The translations under genes and the position numbers were made by a program. Below the pieces are notes generated by a model that saw only the letters and a program-made list of their open reading frames with translations, ran no database searches and was not told the origin of the DNA. Source: Vreelandella subglaciescola (GTDB lineage Bacteria > Pseudomonadota > Gammaproteobacteria > Pseudomonadales > Halomonadaceae). Taken from it: a stretch of DNA of 64,000 nt. Positions 42,828 to 55,833 of the stretch are shown one piece after another (the stretch's first letter is position 1; the number at the start of each line of letters is the position of its first letter). The stretch spans positions 1 to 64,000 of the forward strand of contig JAKDRW010000005.1 of assembly GCA_030454225.1 (NCBI GenBank), in the 5' to 3' direction.

Positions 42828-45104
42828 ATGCTGAGCAAAGAACTTGAAATGACTCTGAATACGGCCTTTACCGTGGCACGTTCCAAGCGCCACGAGTTCA
42901 TGACCGTTGAACACCTGCTGTTGGCGCTTCTGGATAACGCCGCCGCCGTCGATGTGCTCAAAGCGTGCGGGGCTAGTCTGGACAAGCTGCGGTCGGGCCT
43001 GCAGGATTTTATCAGCTCGACCACACCGCTGATCCCCGAAGGGCAGGGCGAGCGTGAAACCCAGCCGACGCTAGGGTTTCAGCGTGTGCTGCAGCGCGCG
43101 GTCTTCCACGTACAGTCATCGGGCAAGAGCGAAGTCACCGGCGCCAATGTGCTGGTAGCCATTTTCTCCGAACAGGAAAGTCAGGCGGTTTATTTCCTCA
43201 AGCAGCAAAGCGTTGCCCGTGTGGATGCGGTCAACTATATCGCCCACGGTATTTCCAAGGTGGCCGGGCACGGCGCAGCGCCGTCACCGTCGACCCAGGA
43301 AGCCGAGGACGCCGAAGAAAGCCCCGCCGACGGTGCCGCCCACCCGCTGACCGGCTATGCCACCAACCTTAACGAGCAGGCACGGCAGGGCAAGATCGAC
43401 CCGCTGATCGGGCGCGATTTTGAGCTTGAGCGGGTGGTGCAGATTCTGGCGCGCCGGCGCAAAAACAACCCGCTGCTGGTGGGCGAAGCCGGCGTGGGTA
43501 AAACGGCGGTCGCCGAGGGGCTTGCCAAGCGCATCGTGGAAGAAGATGTGCCCGAGGTGATTGTCGATGCGGTGGTCTATTCGCTGGACATGGGCGCGTT
43601 GCTGGCCGGTACCAAATATCGCGGCGATTTCGAAAAGCGGCTCAAGGCGCTGCTGGCCGAGCTCAAAAAGCAGCCCCATGCGATCCTGTTCATCGATGAG
43701 ATTCACACCGTTATCGGCGCCGGCGCGGCCTCGGGCGGAGTGATGGATGCCTCTAATCTGCTCAAGCCGCTGCTGTCCTCGGGCGAGCTGCGCTGCATTG
43801 GATCGACGACGTTCCAGGAGTTTCGCAGCATTTTTGAGAAAGATCGCGCGCTCGCCCGGCGCTTTCAGAACGTCGATGTGCTGGCGCCCTCGGTGGACGA
43901 CACCGTCCAGATTCTCAAGGGACTGCGCTCGCGCTTTGAAGAACACCACGAGCTAAAATACACCGACGCCGCTATGGAAACCGCCGCGCGGCTGGCCGAT
44001 CGCTATATCAACGATCGCCATCTGCCGGACAAGGCGATTGACGTGATCGACGAAGCCGGTGCACACCAGCAGCTACTGCCGCCCGAGGTGCGCCTGGAGA
44101 CCATCGACGTTGAGCAGGTTGAAGCCGTGGTGGCCTCCATGGCACGAATTCCGCCAAAGAGCGTCTCAAGCTCTGACCGCAAGCTTCTGGCCAACCTGGA
44201 TCGCGACCTGAAGATGCTGGTGTTCGGCCAGGATGACGCCATTGACAGCCTGTCGGCGGCCATCAAGCTGTCGCGCGCTGGGCTGAAGTCGCCCGACAAG
44301 CCCGTGGGCAGCTTCCTGTTTGCCGGCCCCACCGGGGTGGGTAAAACGGAAGTCGCGCGTCAGCTGTCGCATGTAATGGGCATTGAGCTGGTGCGCTTTG
44401 ACATGTCCGAGTACATGGAGCGCCACACCGTATCGCGACTGATCGGCGCGCCCCCGGGCTACGTCGGCTACGAGCAGGGTGGGCTGTTGACCGAAGCTAT
44501 CACCAAGCAGCCGCACTGCGTGCTGCTGCTCGACGAAATTGAAAAGGCGCACCCGGAAGTCTTCAACCTGCTGCTGCAGGTGATGGATCACGGTCGCTTG
44601 ACCGATAACAATGGCCGCGAGGCGGATTTCCGCCACGTCATTGTGGTCATGACCTCCAACGCTGGTGCCGAACTTGCCTCGCGCCGTTCAATCGGCTTTC
44701 AGGCCCAGGATCACTCAACCGATGCCATGGAGGTGGTCAACCGCACGTTCTCACCGGAGTTTCGTAACCGGCTGGACGGCATCATCCAGTTCAGCTCGCT
44801 GCCCGTCGAGGTGGTGCGCAACGTGGTCGACAAGTTCCTCATTGAGCTACAGGCGCAGCTGGATGAAAAGCGTGTGCAGCTAGACGTTGACGATAGCGCA
44901 CGTAACTGGCTGGCTGAGCAGGGTTACGACCCCGATATGGGAGCTCGCCCAATGGCGCGCCTGATTCAGGAGAAGCTCAAGAAACCGCTAGCCGAGATGA
45001 TTCTTTTCGGCGAGCTTGCCGAGCAGGGTGGCACGGTACACGTGAGCCTTGAAAACGGAGAGCTGTGCTTGGCAACCGAAGCGGAGATGGCGGATGCGCC
45101 CTGA
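42828..45104 (+). CDS. clpA: ATP-dependent Clp protease ATP-binding subunit ClpA
   Basis: [37 protein letters not shown]; two AAA+ Walker motifs. Confidence 0.97.
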   Translation: MLSKELEMTLNTAFTVARSKRHEFMTVEHLLLALLDNAAAVDVLKACGASLDKLRSGLQDFISSTTPLIPEGQGERETQPTLGFQRVLQRAVFHVQSSGKSEVTGANVLVAIFSEQESQAVYFLKQQSVARVDAVNYIAHGISKVAGHGAAPSPSTQEAEDAEESPADGAAHPLTGYATNLNEQARQGKIDPLIGRDFELERVVQILARRRKNNPLLVGEAGVGKTAVAEGLAKRIVEEDVPEVIVDAVVYSLDMGALLAGTKYRGDFEKRLKALLAELKKQPHAILFIDEIHTVIGAGAASGGVMDASNLLKPLLSSGELRCIGSTTFQEFRSIFEKDRALARRFQNVDVLAPSVDDTVQILKGLRSRFEEHHELKYTDAAMETAARLADRYINDRHLPDKAIDVIDEAGAHQQLLPPEVRLETIDVEQVEAVVASMARIPPKSVSSSDRKLLANLDRDLKMLVFGQDDAIDSLSAAIKLSRAGLKSPDKPVGSFLFAGPTGVGKTEVARQLSHVMGIELVRFDMSEYMERHTVSRLIGAPPGYVGYEQGGLLTEAITKQPHCVLLLDEIEKAHPEVFNLLLQVMDHGRLTDNNGREADFRHVIVVMTSNAGAELASRRSIGFQAQDHSTDAMEVVNRTFSPEFRNRLDGIIQFSSLPVEVVRNVVDKFLIELQAQLDEKRVQLDVDDSARNWLAEQGYDPDMGARPMARLIQEKLKKPLAEMILFGELAEQGGTVHVSLENGELCLATEAEMADAP

Positions 45105-45335
45105 ACGGGGCGCGATGCCGGCGGGGGCGTTAACGCCTGTGGACTAACGCCAGCGGTTTAACGTAACCGCTGTGTGTTAACCCTTGTTCAATAACCTGGC
45201 TGATAACCATCGAGGGTTTATTCACACTCCAGCAGCATGCAAAGCGCCCTGTCGATGACGGGGCGTTGCTGTATCTGATGCCTGCTGGTGACGCAACGAT
45301 CGCCACGGGCAAGAGCTACAGGGCAAAAGCCGACG

Positions 45336-45554
45336 CTAGCGCGAACGGTACACGATACGGCCTTTGGACAGGTCGTACGGGGTAAGCTCAACCTTGACCT
45401 TGTCGCCGGTCAGGATGCGGATATAGTTCTTGCGCATTTTGCCTGAGATGTGGGCGGTTACCACGTGGCCGTTTTCGAGCTCCACGCGGAACATGGTGTT
45501 GGGAAGGGTGTCAACGATGACGCCTTCCATTTCAATATGATCTTCACGTGCCAT
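45336..45554 (-). CDS. infA: Translation initiation factor IF-1
   Basis: [47 protein letters not shown]. Confidence 0.99.
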   Translation of the reverse strand: MAREDHIEMEGVIVDTLPNTMFRVELENGHVVTAHISGKMRKNYIRILTGDKVKVELTPYDLSKGRIVYRSR

Positions 45555-45711
45555 ATAGGCCGTTCCTCACTGAGTCGAGATAATGGGTGTTACGCATATT
45601 CCCCATGACGGGGAGAACCCGTCCGGGCGTTTTTCCGCCCGGACGATGAAATCGCGCTATATTGTGCCGCAAGGCTGGCGTCAAGGCAAAAAAGCTGGCG
45701 TTTAAGCACGT

Positions 45712-46449
45712 TTAAAACGGCATAAGTTTTCGCCAGCGCCTTCCGTCGAGTATTTCCAGGGGCGAAAAGGTCTGTTTGTAGCGCATTTTTCGGCACTGCT
45801 CAATCCAATAGCCCAAATAAACGTGGGGTAGCCCCTGACGTTGCGCCAGCTCCACCAGCGCCAAGATAGCAAAAGTGCCGAGCGAGCGCCTGTCGAGCCG
45901 CGGATCGACGTCAAAAAAGGTGTAAATGGCCGACAGCCCGTGGTCCAGCCGATCGACGGCCGCGACGCCGACCAGCCGCCCGTCCAGGGTCATTTCCAGC
46001 AGCTGCGCGTAGGGTTGGTCAGCCATGAGAAACGCCTGGTACTGCTCGCGACTGGGCGGATACATCTCGCCGTCGGCGTGACGAGCGCGAATATACGCGT
46101 CGTAAAGCGCATAGTGGCGCGCCATAAAGCGCGCAGGCAGCAGACGCATGTGAATATCGGCATTGCGCCGAGCAATTTTGCGCTGGGTACGGCTGGGTTG
46201 AAAATCCGCCACCGGAATACGCGCAGAGCGGCAGGCGTTACAGTTTTCGCAGTGCGGGCGATACAGGTGGCTGCCGCTGCGCCGAAAGCCGAGCTGCGTC
46301 AGCGCATCATAAACGCCCGAGGCCAGGGCTTCCTGGGGGTCCAGAAACAGCGTTGTTGCTTCACGGCCGGGCAGGTAGCTGCAGGCGTGGGGAACCGTGC
46401 GGAAAAAGCGCAAATCTTTGGCCGGGTGGCGGAGCGCATTGCTGCTCAC
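45712..46449 (-). CDS. bpt: Aspartate/glutamate leucyltransferase (arginyltransferase family)
   Basis: CSYLPGREATTLFLDP; YRPHCENCNACRSARIPV; GTG start with GGAGAT upstream. Confidence 0.94.
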   Translation of the reverse strand: MSSNALRHPAKDLRFFRTVPHACSYLPGREATTLFLDPQEALASGVYDALTQLGFRRSGSHLYRPHCENCNACRSARIPVADFQPSRTQRKIARRNADIHMRLLPARFMARHYALYDAYIRARHADGEMYPPSREQYQAFLMADQPYAQLLEMTLDGRLVGVAAVDRLDHGLSAIYTFFDVDPRLDRRSLGTFAILALVELAQRQGLPHVYLGYWIEQCRKMRYKQTFSPLEILDGRRWRKLMPF

Positions 46450-46505
46450 AGCTGATCTCCTTGAGTAAGCGTCAGAAGGGGCGACGTCCGGGCGCGAGCC
46501 CAAGT

Positions 46506-47264
46506 TTAACGCACCAGGCGCGCGTTATCGTCATCGGCCAGGGCGTCCAGCCACCAGGCGTTGGGGATGCGCGGCGTGCCGGTGGCGTCGCCAGCGGGGG
46601 TAAAGTCCGCGTCGGGTAGCCATGCTTCAAGGTAGTCGAGGAACGTCGCGCGGGCTATGGTCGTTGCGCCGAGGTTTTCCAGGTGCGGCGTGTGCATCTG
46701 GCAGTCGATGAGCTTGCCGCCGTGGGCACGCATGGCGGCGGTCAGGTAGGCAAGCGCCACTTTGGAGCCGTCGGGCCTGAGCGAGAACATCGACTCGCCA
46801 AAAAATACCGGGCCCATTGCCACACCGTAAAGCCCGCCGGCCAGCTCGTCGTCCTGATATACCGTCAGGCTGTGAGCAATGCCCAGCCGCTGTAGCCGGC
46901 AGTAGGCGGCGTGCATTTCAGCGGTAATCCAGGTGCCGTCCTCGTCGCCTCTGGGCGCGGCGCACGCGCGCATTACGCCGGCGAAGTCCTGGTTGAGGGT
47001 GACGCGAAAACCGCCGTGGCGCAGCCGTTTGGTTAGGCTCCGGCGCTGTTTGAAGGCGTTGGGTGCCAGCACCATGCGCGGGCTGGGGCTCCACCACAAA
47101 ATCGGGTCGCCGTGGCTGTACCACGGGAAAATGCCGTGGCGGTAAGCATTGACCAGCCAGTGCGGGGTTAATTTGCCGCCGGCGGCGAGCAGGCCGTTGG
47201 GCGCATTGAGCGCCGTCTCAGGCGGCGGGAAAGCAGGCGTTGGCGATGATAGCCAAGGTAGCAT
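46506..47264 (-). CDS. aat: Leucyl/phenylalanyl-tRNA-protein transferase
   Basis: NAYRHGIFPWYSHGDPILWWSPSPRMVL. Confidence 0.97.
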   Translation of the reverse strand: MLPWLSSPTPAFPPPETALNAPNGLLAAGGKLTPHWLVNAYRHGIFPWYSHGDPILWWSPSPRMVLAPNAFKQRRSLTKRLRHGGFRVTLNQDFAGVMRACAAPRGDEDGTWITAEMHAAYCRLQRLGIAHSLTVYQDDELAGGLYGVAMGPVFFGESMFSLRPDGSKVALAYLTAAMRAHGGKLIDCQMHTPHLENLGATTIARATFLDYLEAWLPDADFTPAGDATGTPRIPNAWWLDALADDDNARLVR

Positions 47265-47426
47265 GGTGTGCTCCGGTAGCGGGCAGGTGGCGTGAAGCCC
47301 TGTGACGGCAGCAGGATGCTCGGTATGATGCCATCTCGCAAGCCGTTGGTAATGCAATGGAGCAGCGTCGGCTGCGCCAGCTAATGTTGTTGTCACGTAT
47401 GGTTCTAGGGGTAAAGGGAGAGTCGC

Positions 47427-50480
<3,054 letters not shown>

Positions 50481-50510
50481 CCCGCACCCCAACAAGGTGC
50501 AAAACTCAAG

Positions 50511-50547
50511 AAAAACGCCGTCGAGGGGAAACCCGGCGGCGTTTTTT
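50511..50547 (+). terminator. ftsK terminator
   Basis: aaaaacgccg...cggcgtttttt. Confidence 0.8.
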
Positions 50548-50679
50548 GCGTCTTATAGGCCATACGATGTTGTCATGCGGCGTTTTTAGCGCCGGTTTTT
50601 ATATCGCGCGGCTATATCATGCTAGTGTCGTTGGCAGAGTATATGCACCGCCAATCGATAGGGTTTTAGGGAGAAAGAT

Positions 50680-51333
50680 ATGAGTCACACCGAGACACAG
50701 CGAACGTTTTCACTCGCGCTGGCGGCGAGTGCGTTGGGCTTTATCGCGGCGCCGCAGGCGTTGGCAAGCGATGCCGCCGAACGGTTGACCGAGCGGCTGG
50801 ATCCGCTGGAAACCTATCAGGCCGAGTTTGAACAGCGGATTCTGGACAGCAGCGGCGAGCGGCTACAGTACGCGCAGGGCGAAATGTGGCTGTCGCGCCC
50901 GGGCATGCTGCGCTGGGAAGTTGACGCACCTTATAGCCAGACCGTGGTATCCGACGGCGACGAGGTCTACCTGTTTGACCCCGACCTGGAGCAGGTCACG
51001 GTGCAGAATCTGGATAACCGCGTGACCTATACGCCGGCGCTGCTGCTGTCGGGTAGCGCCAATGAGCTGACTGAAAATTTTGATGTGTCTTACGAACAGG
51101 ACGATGGCGACGACGTCTTTACGCTGGTGCCCGTGTCACCGGACACGCTGTTTGAACAGCTAAGCATGACGTTTGACGGCGACACGCTCACCGAGCTGTG
51201 GATGACCGACAGCACCGGCCAGCGCACCGCGATTACGTTCGAGGCGATCAACCAGAATACGTCGATTGATGCCGAACGCTTCCGCTTTGATATTCCCGAT
51301 GGTACCGACGTTATCCGCGAACAGGCGCCGTAA
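50680..51333 (+). CDS. lolA: Outer-membrane lipoprotein carrier LolA
   Basis: YQAEFEQRILDSSGERLQYAQGEMWLSRPGMLRWEVDAPYSQTVVSDG. Confidence 0.96.
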   Translation: MSHTETQRTFSLALAASALGFIAAPQALASDAAERLTERLDPLETYQAEFEQRILDSSGERLQYAQGEMWLSRPGMLRWEVDAPYSQTVVSDGDEVYLFDPDLEQVTVQNLDNRVTYTPALLLSGSANELTENFDVSYEQDDGDDVFTLVPVSPDTLFEQLSMTFDGDTLTELWMTDSTGQRTAITFEAINQNTSIDAERFRFDIPDGTDVIREQAP

Positions 51334-51355
51334 GCGATATTTGCGGCTGCTGGCC

Positions 51356-52681
51356 TCAGCGCTGCGCGTCGGCTTCGGCGTCGCGAGCGGCGCGCCAGGC
51401 CATAATGGCGGAAAAACGTTTTTCATGCCCCAGCTCGCTGGGCTGATAAAACGTGGCTTGGGGTAGCGCTTCGGGCCAGCAGTCGTGGGCGCTGCCGGCG
51501 GGGTAGCCGTCGGGTTCGCTATGGGCATAGCGGTAGCCGTCGCCGTGACCCAGCTCCTCCATCAGCTTGGTCGGGGCGTTGCGCAGGTAGTTAGGCACAT
51601 CGAGCTGCGGCTGCTCGCGCGCGAACGCCTGTGCGGTTTTCCACGCGCGGTCAATGCGGTTGCTTTTGGGCGCTACGGCCAGGTGTATCGCCGCGTGGGC
51701 CATGGCGCGCTGGCCTTCGTAGTCGCCCAGCCGCAGGTAGGCATCCCAGGCGGCAATGGCCAGCGGCAGGGCGCGCGGGTCGGCGTTGCCCACGTCCTCC
51801 GAGGCGATGGCGGTAAGCCGGCGGATCACGTCCAGCGGGTCGCCGCCGCCCTGAATAAACCGCGCGATATACAGAAGCGCTGCATCCGGCCGCGACGAGC
51901 GGATCGACTTGTGAATCGCCGACAGCAGGTCGTAATAGCCGTCGCCCTGCTTATCAAAAGCGCTGGTCTGATAGCCAATCACGTCGGCAAGCACAGAAAG
52001 TGCCAGCGTTTCGCCGTCGTCTGCGGCCGTGGTGAAGTCGCAGGCGGTCTCCAGCAGCCCCAGCGCGCGGCGTGCATCGCCGGCGCTGGCGTGGGCCAGC
52101 GCGTCCAGCACGCCGCCCTCTACGCTGATGCGTCGTGCCCCGAGGCCGTTGTCGGTATCGGCCAGCGCCTGGCGCATCACCTGAACAAGCTCTTGGTGGG
52201 CAAGCGGCTTCAAAACATAGACTCGCGCGCGCGATAGCAGCGCCGAGTTCACTTCAAACGAGGGGTTTTCGGTGGTCGCGCCGATCAGCGTAAAAAGCCC
52301 CGATTCCACGTGAGGTAGCAGGGCATCCTGTTGGCTTTTGTTCAGGCGGTGAATTTCATCCAGAAACAGCACCACCGGCGTGGGGGCAAGCGCGCGTGCG
52401 CGCTCGACCACGGCGCGGATATCCTTGACGCCGGCCATGACCGCGCTGAGCGCTTCCAGCTGCGCGCCCGACGCGTTGGCGAGTATTTCCGCCAGCGTGG
52501 TCTTGCCTACGCCCGGCGGCCCCCACAAAATCATCGAGCGCACGCTGGCCGTATCGGCCATGTGCCTTAGCGGTTTGCCTTCGCCGACCAGCGCCTGCTG
52601 GCCGATATAGTCGGCAAGCTGCCGTGGGCGCATGCGGTAAGCCAGCGGGGCGTGATCGGGCGAAGAAGAAAAAAGATCCAT
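51356..52681 (-). CDS. rarA: Replication-associated recombination protein A
   Basis: PLAYRMRPRQLADYIGQQALVGEGKPL; WGPPGVGKTTLAE. Confidence 0.97.
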   Translation of the reverse strand: MDLFSSSPDHAPLAYRMRPRQLADYIGQQALVGEGKPLRHMADTASVRSMILWGPPGVGKTTLAEILANASGAQLEALSAVMAGVKDIRAVVERARALAPTPVVLFLDEIHRLNKSQQDALLPHVESGLFTLIGATTENPSFEVNSALLSRARVYVLKPLAHQELVQVMRQALADTDNGLGARRISVEGGVLDALAHASAGDARRALGLLETACDFTTAADDGETLALSVLADVIGYQTSAFDKQGDGYYDLLSAIHKSIRSSRPDAALLYIARFIQGGGDPLDVIRRLTAIASEDVGNADPRALPLAIAAWDAYLRLGDYEGQRAMAHAAIHLAVAPKSNRIDRAWKTAQAFAREQPQLDVPNYLRNAPTKLMEELGHGDGYRYAHSEPDGYPAGSAHDCWPEALPQATFYQPSELGHEKRFSAIMAWRAARDAEADAQR

Positions 52682-52965
52682 GCAAACTCCGTTGGGCAAC
52701 GCCGTGGCGAAAGGTGAAATTGGTCAGGCGCCGTGGGGTAATGTATTCGGTGGTAATCAGATTGACGCCAAGCTACTGTGAGGCATAATTGTTTCAGTCG
52801 GCGTAACGAGAGTCGAGAATAAAAACGACGCACCAGCGCCGAACATCCATGTCCAGCGTAAGACGCCCGCCGTGCACCAGCGTTCGAATCGGCGCATCGG
52901 GCAGGTGCCGTGTAGGGTGGTGGGTGAGCGGCCTTTGGGCATGCGCGGAAAAAGGAGACGGGACC

Positions 52966-53532
52966 ATGATTAACCAACTCAGCCTGGATCACGCCAACAT
53001 GGAGCGAATGCTCCACGTCCTGGACTTGAAGTACAATATTCTGCAGCGGGGGGAGCGGCCCAACTTTCGCTTGATGCGCGAAGTGGCGGACTACATCCTG
53101 GCGTATATGGAAGGGTTTGCCGTTTCTCTTGAGCAAGGCTTCGTCGAGCGGCTGAAGGCACACGTGCCCGAACATGCGGACATGGCCGAACAGATGCTGG
53201 CCGACTACCGCAAGCTCAAACCCCGCCTCGAACACCTGTCAGACGATATCGACATGGTACTGATGGATAACGTGCTGCCGATGGACCGTTTTGCCGAGGA
53301 CCTGAAACAGTATCTGGACGCGCATCGTAAATATTTGCGCCAGGAACGCGAAGAGCTTTTCCCGCTGCTGGACAAACGCTTCGACGCAGAAGATACCGAA
53401 GCGTTTCGCCAGGCCATGCCGGTAAACGCCGACAAGGAAATCGAGCGCCTGCAGGAATCCTACCCCGAGCTTTACGACGAGCTTCAGGAAGCCGATGTGC
53501 CGCCGCTGGGTTCGGATAGCGCGCCTGAGTAA
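52966..53532 (+). CDS. Hemerythrin HHE domain protein
   Basis: LSLDHANMERMLHVLDLKY...; EREELFPLLDKRF. Confidence 0.88.
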   Translation: MINQLSLDHANMERMLHVLDLKYNILQRGERPNFRLMREVADYILAYMEGFAVSLEQGFVERLKAHVPEHADMAEQMLADYRKLKPRLEHLSDDIDMVLMDNVLPMDRFAEDLKQYLDAHRKYLRQEREELFPLLDKRFDAEDTEAFRQAMPVNADKEIERLQESYPELYDELQEADVPPLGSDSAPE

Positions 53533-53668
53533 GACGCTCTGACGGGCGCTGATGCCGTTGCCCCTCAACCCGGTTGCCGGGGCGTGCTAAACTAGCCGCC
53601 CCGTTTTTATGTCAGGCCGTTAGGCGAGCCGCCTCGCCGCGCTGCGTTCAGGAGAGCCCCTTCATCCC

Positions 53669-54463
53669 ATGACCGGCTCCGTGCTGATTTTTGATTCCGG
53701 CGTCGGCGGCCTCTCCGTAGCGGCCGCTCTGCGCCGATACTACCCCCGCGCGAGGCTTAGCTACGCCTGCGATAATGCCTGGCTGCCTTACGGTCTGCGC
53801 CCCGACGCGCTGCTGACGCAGCGTATCGTCGACGTTTGCCGTGCCGCGGTGGCGGTCTGTCGGCCGGCCGCACTGGTGGTGGCGTGTAATACCGCCAGCA
53901 CGCTGGCGCTAGAGCCGCTGCGCCGGACGCTGACGATTCCCGTGATAGGCACTGTACCTGCGATCAAACCGGCAGCGGCGCTAAGTCATACGCGCCATCT
54001 GGGCCTTTTGGCTACGACGGCGACGGTCGGGCGGCCTTATACCCAGCGGCTGATCGAGCGGTTTGCCGCCGACTGCCGCGTGACCCGTATCGCAGCGGAT
54101 GCGCTGGTGACCGAGGCCGAGGCTTGGCTGGGCGGTGCGACGCCCAGCCCCGCGCGGGTGAATGCGGCGCTAACCCCCTTGTGGCAGGCGGCCAGTGCCG
54201 ATACGCCGCTGGATACGGTAGTGCTGGGCTGCACCCACTTTCCGCTGCTGACGCCCTGGCTTGCCACGCTTTCGCCGGTGCCGCTCGCCTGGGTGGATTC
54301 GGGGGATGCCATTGCCAGGCGCGTTGGCCAGCTTGTTGCACCGTTGGCAGGCGCCGGCGTTAACGGCCAGGCGTTTGCCACCGCCCCTCAGCCGGCGCTT
54401 GCCCGCGCGCTTTTATCCCATGGTTTTCAACGCCCTCAGCACCTATCGGTGGCAGCGTGCTAG
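53669..54463 (+). CDS. murI: Glutamate racemase
   Basis: VLIFDSGVGGLSVAAALR; VVACNTASTLAL; VLGCTHFPLL. Confidence 0.96.
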   Translation: MTGSVLIFDSGVGGLSVAAALRRYYPRARLSYACDNAWLPYGLRPDALLTQRIVDVCRAAVAVCRPAALVVACNTASTLALEPLRRTLTIPVIGTVPAIKPAAALSHTRHLGLLATTATVGRPYTQRLIERFAADCRVTRIAADALVTEAEAWLGGATPSPARVNAALTPLWQAASADTPLDTVVLGCTHFPLLTPWLATLSPVPLAWVDSGDAIARRVGQLVAPLAGAGVNGQAFATAPQPALARALLSHGFQRPQHLSVAAC

Positions 54464-54557
54464 GCTCGCCGACTTTGTCGTCAAGCGTTTGCAGATAGAG
54501 ACCTGCCAGGCGAGACAGGCGAACTCAGAACACGCGTTATTAAAAAAGGAGACGCCC

Positions 54558-55676
54558 TTGGCCATTCCCCAGGTGGAACCGTCGCGCTACGCAGAACAGC
54601 TGGCGGCCAAACGCGACGCCGTCACTCAGCTTTTTGCTGAGTTTGATACGCCGGCGCTCGAGGTTCACCACTCGCCGCCGAGCCACTACCGCCAGCGCTG
54701 TGAGTTTCGTCTGTGGCACGAAGACGACGACCTGTTCTACGCCATGTTCGAAGTAGAAAACGCCGGCGCCGATGACCGCGGGCGTAAAACAAAGCGCACG
54801 GTTCGCCTGGACCAGTACCCGGTCGCAAGCGAAGCCATTAACGCGCTGATGCTCAAGCTGCGCGCGGCGTTTCTGGCCAGCGAAACGCTGCGCCGCAAGC
54901 TGTTTCAAGTGGATTTTTTGACCACGCTATCCGGTGAGGCGCTGGTCACGCTGGTATATCACCGCCCGCTTGATGACGCCTGGGAGGCGGAGGCGCGGGC
55001 GCTCGAGCAAGCGCTGGGTATCATGATCATCGGGCGCTCGCGCAAGCAGCGAATGGTGCTGACCCGCGATCACGTCTGGGAGTGCCTGTACGTAGACGGC
55101 CGCGCCCTTGACTACCAGCAGGTCGAAAACAGCTTTACCCAGCCCAACGCGCAAGTGTGTCAAAAGATGTTGGCGTGGGCGCGCGACGTTACCGCCGGCA
55201 GCCAATCGCGGGACCTGGTCGAGCTATACTGCGGCAACGGTAATTTTACTATCGCGCTTGCCGACAACTTTCGCCGCGTGCTGGCGACTGAAATTTCGCG
55301 CATATCGGTGGCCAGCGCCCAGGTCAACCTGCAGGCCAACGGCGTTGACAATGCCTATGTCGGCCGGATGTCAGCCGAAGAGTTTGCGCTGGCGCTAAAA
55401 GGCGAGAAGCACGGCCGCCGCGTGGCAGATATGGCGCTTGACGGCTATGATTTCTCTACCGTGCTGGTAGATCCACCGCGGGCGGGGTTGGACGATGCCA
55501 GTTGCGAACAGGTAAGCGGCTACGAGCGCATCGTGTACATCTCCTGCAACCCCGTGACGCTGGCGCAAAACTTGGCGCTGTTGACGCGCACCCACCGCAT
55601 CGAACGTTTCGCTCTGTTTGACCAGTTTCCGTTTACTGACCACTGCGAATGCGGAGTGCTATTGACGCGTCGTTAG
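54558..55676 (+). CDS. trmA: tRNA (uracil-5-)-methyltransferase
   Basis: DLVELYCGNGNFTIALADNFRRVLATEIS; VDPPRAGLDD; YISCNPVTLAQNL; TTG start with AAAAGGAG upstream. Confidence 0.95.
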   Translation: MAIPQVEPSRYAEQLAAKRDAVTQLFAEFDTPALEVHHSPPSHYRQRCEFRLWHEDDDLFYAMFEVENAGADDRGRKTKRTVRLDQYPVASEAINALMLKLRAAFLASETLRRKLFQVDFLTTLSGEALVTLVYHRPLDDAWEAEARALEQALGIMIIGRSRKQRMVLTRDHVWECLYVDGRALDYQQVENSFTQPNAQVCQKMLAWARDVTAGSQSRDLVELYCGNGNFTIALADNFRRVLATEISRISVASAQVNLQANGVDNAYVGRMSAEEFALALKGEKHGRRVADMALDGYDFSTVLVDPPRAGLDDASCEQVSGYERIVYISCNPVTLAQNLALLTRTHRIERFALFDQFPFTDHCECGVLLTRR

Positions 55677-55833
55677 GGGGCAGGGAACGAGGTAATCAGG
55701 CGCTAGTATGAACAAATAATTAAGGGCTTGGGTCGCCTGCTGGGCTGACGTAAGCTAAGGGGAAGGAATGGCGTAAACGCCTACTCTCTTTCATTTTTTG
55801 GCCGGATGACGGTCGTGGCAGTCGAGGTGATGA

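Noticed and set aside
45105-45335. tRNA-Ser between clpA and infA as in E. coli
   Set aside because: Searched by eye for a CCA-ending cloverleaf and T-loop GGTTCGAAT; none found.
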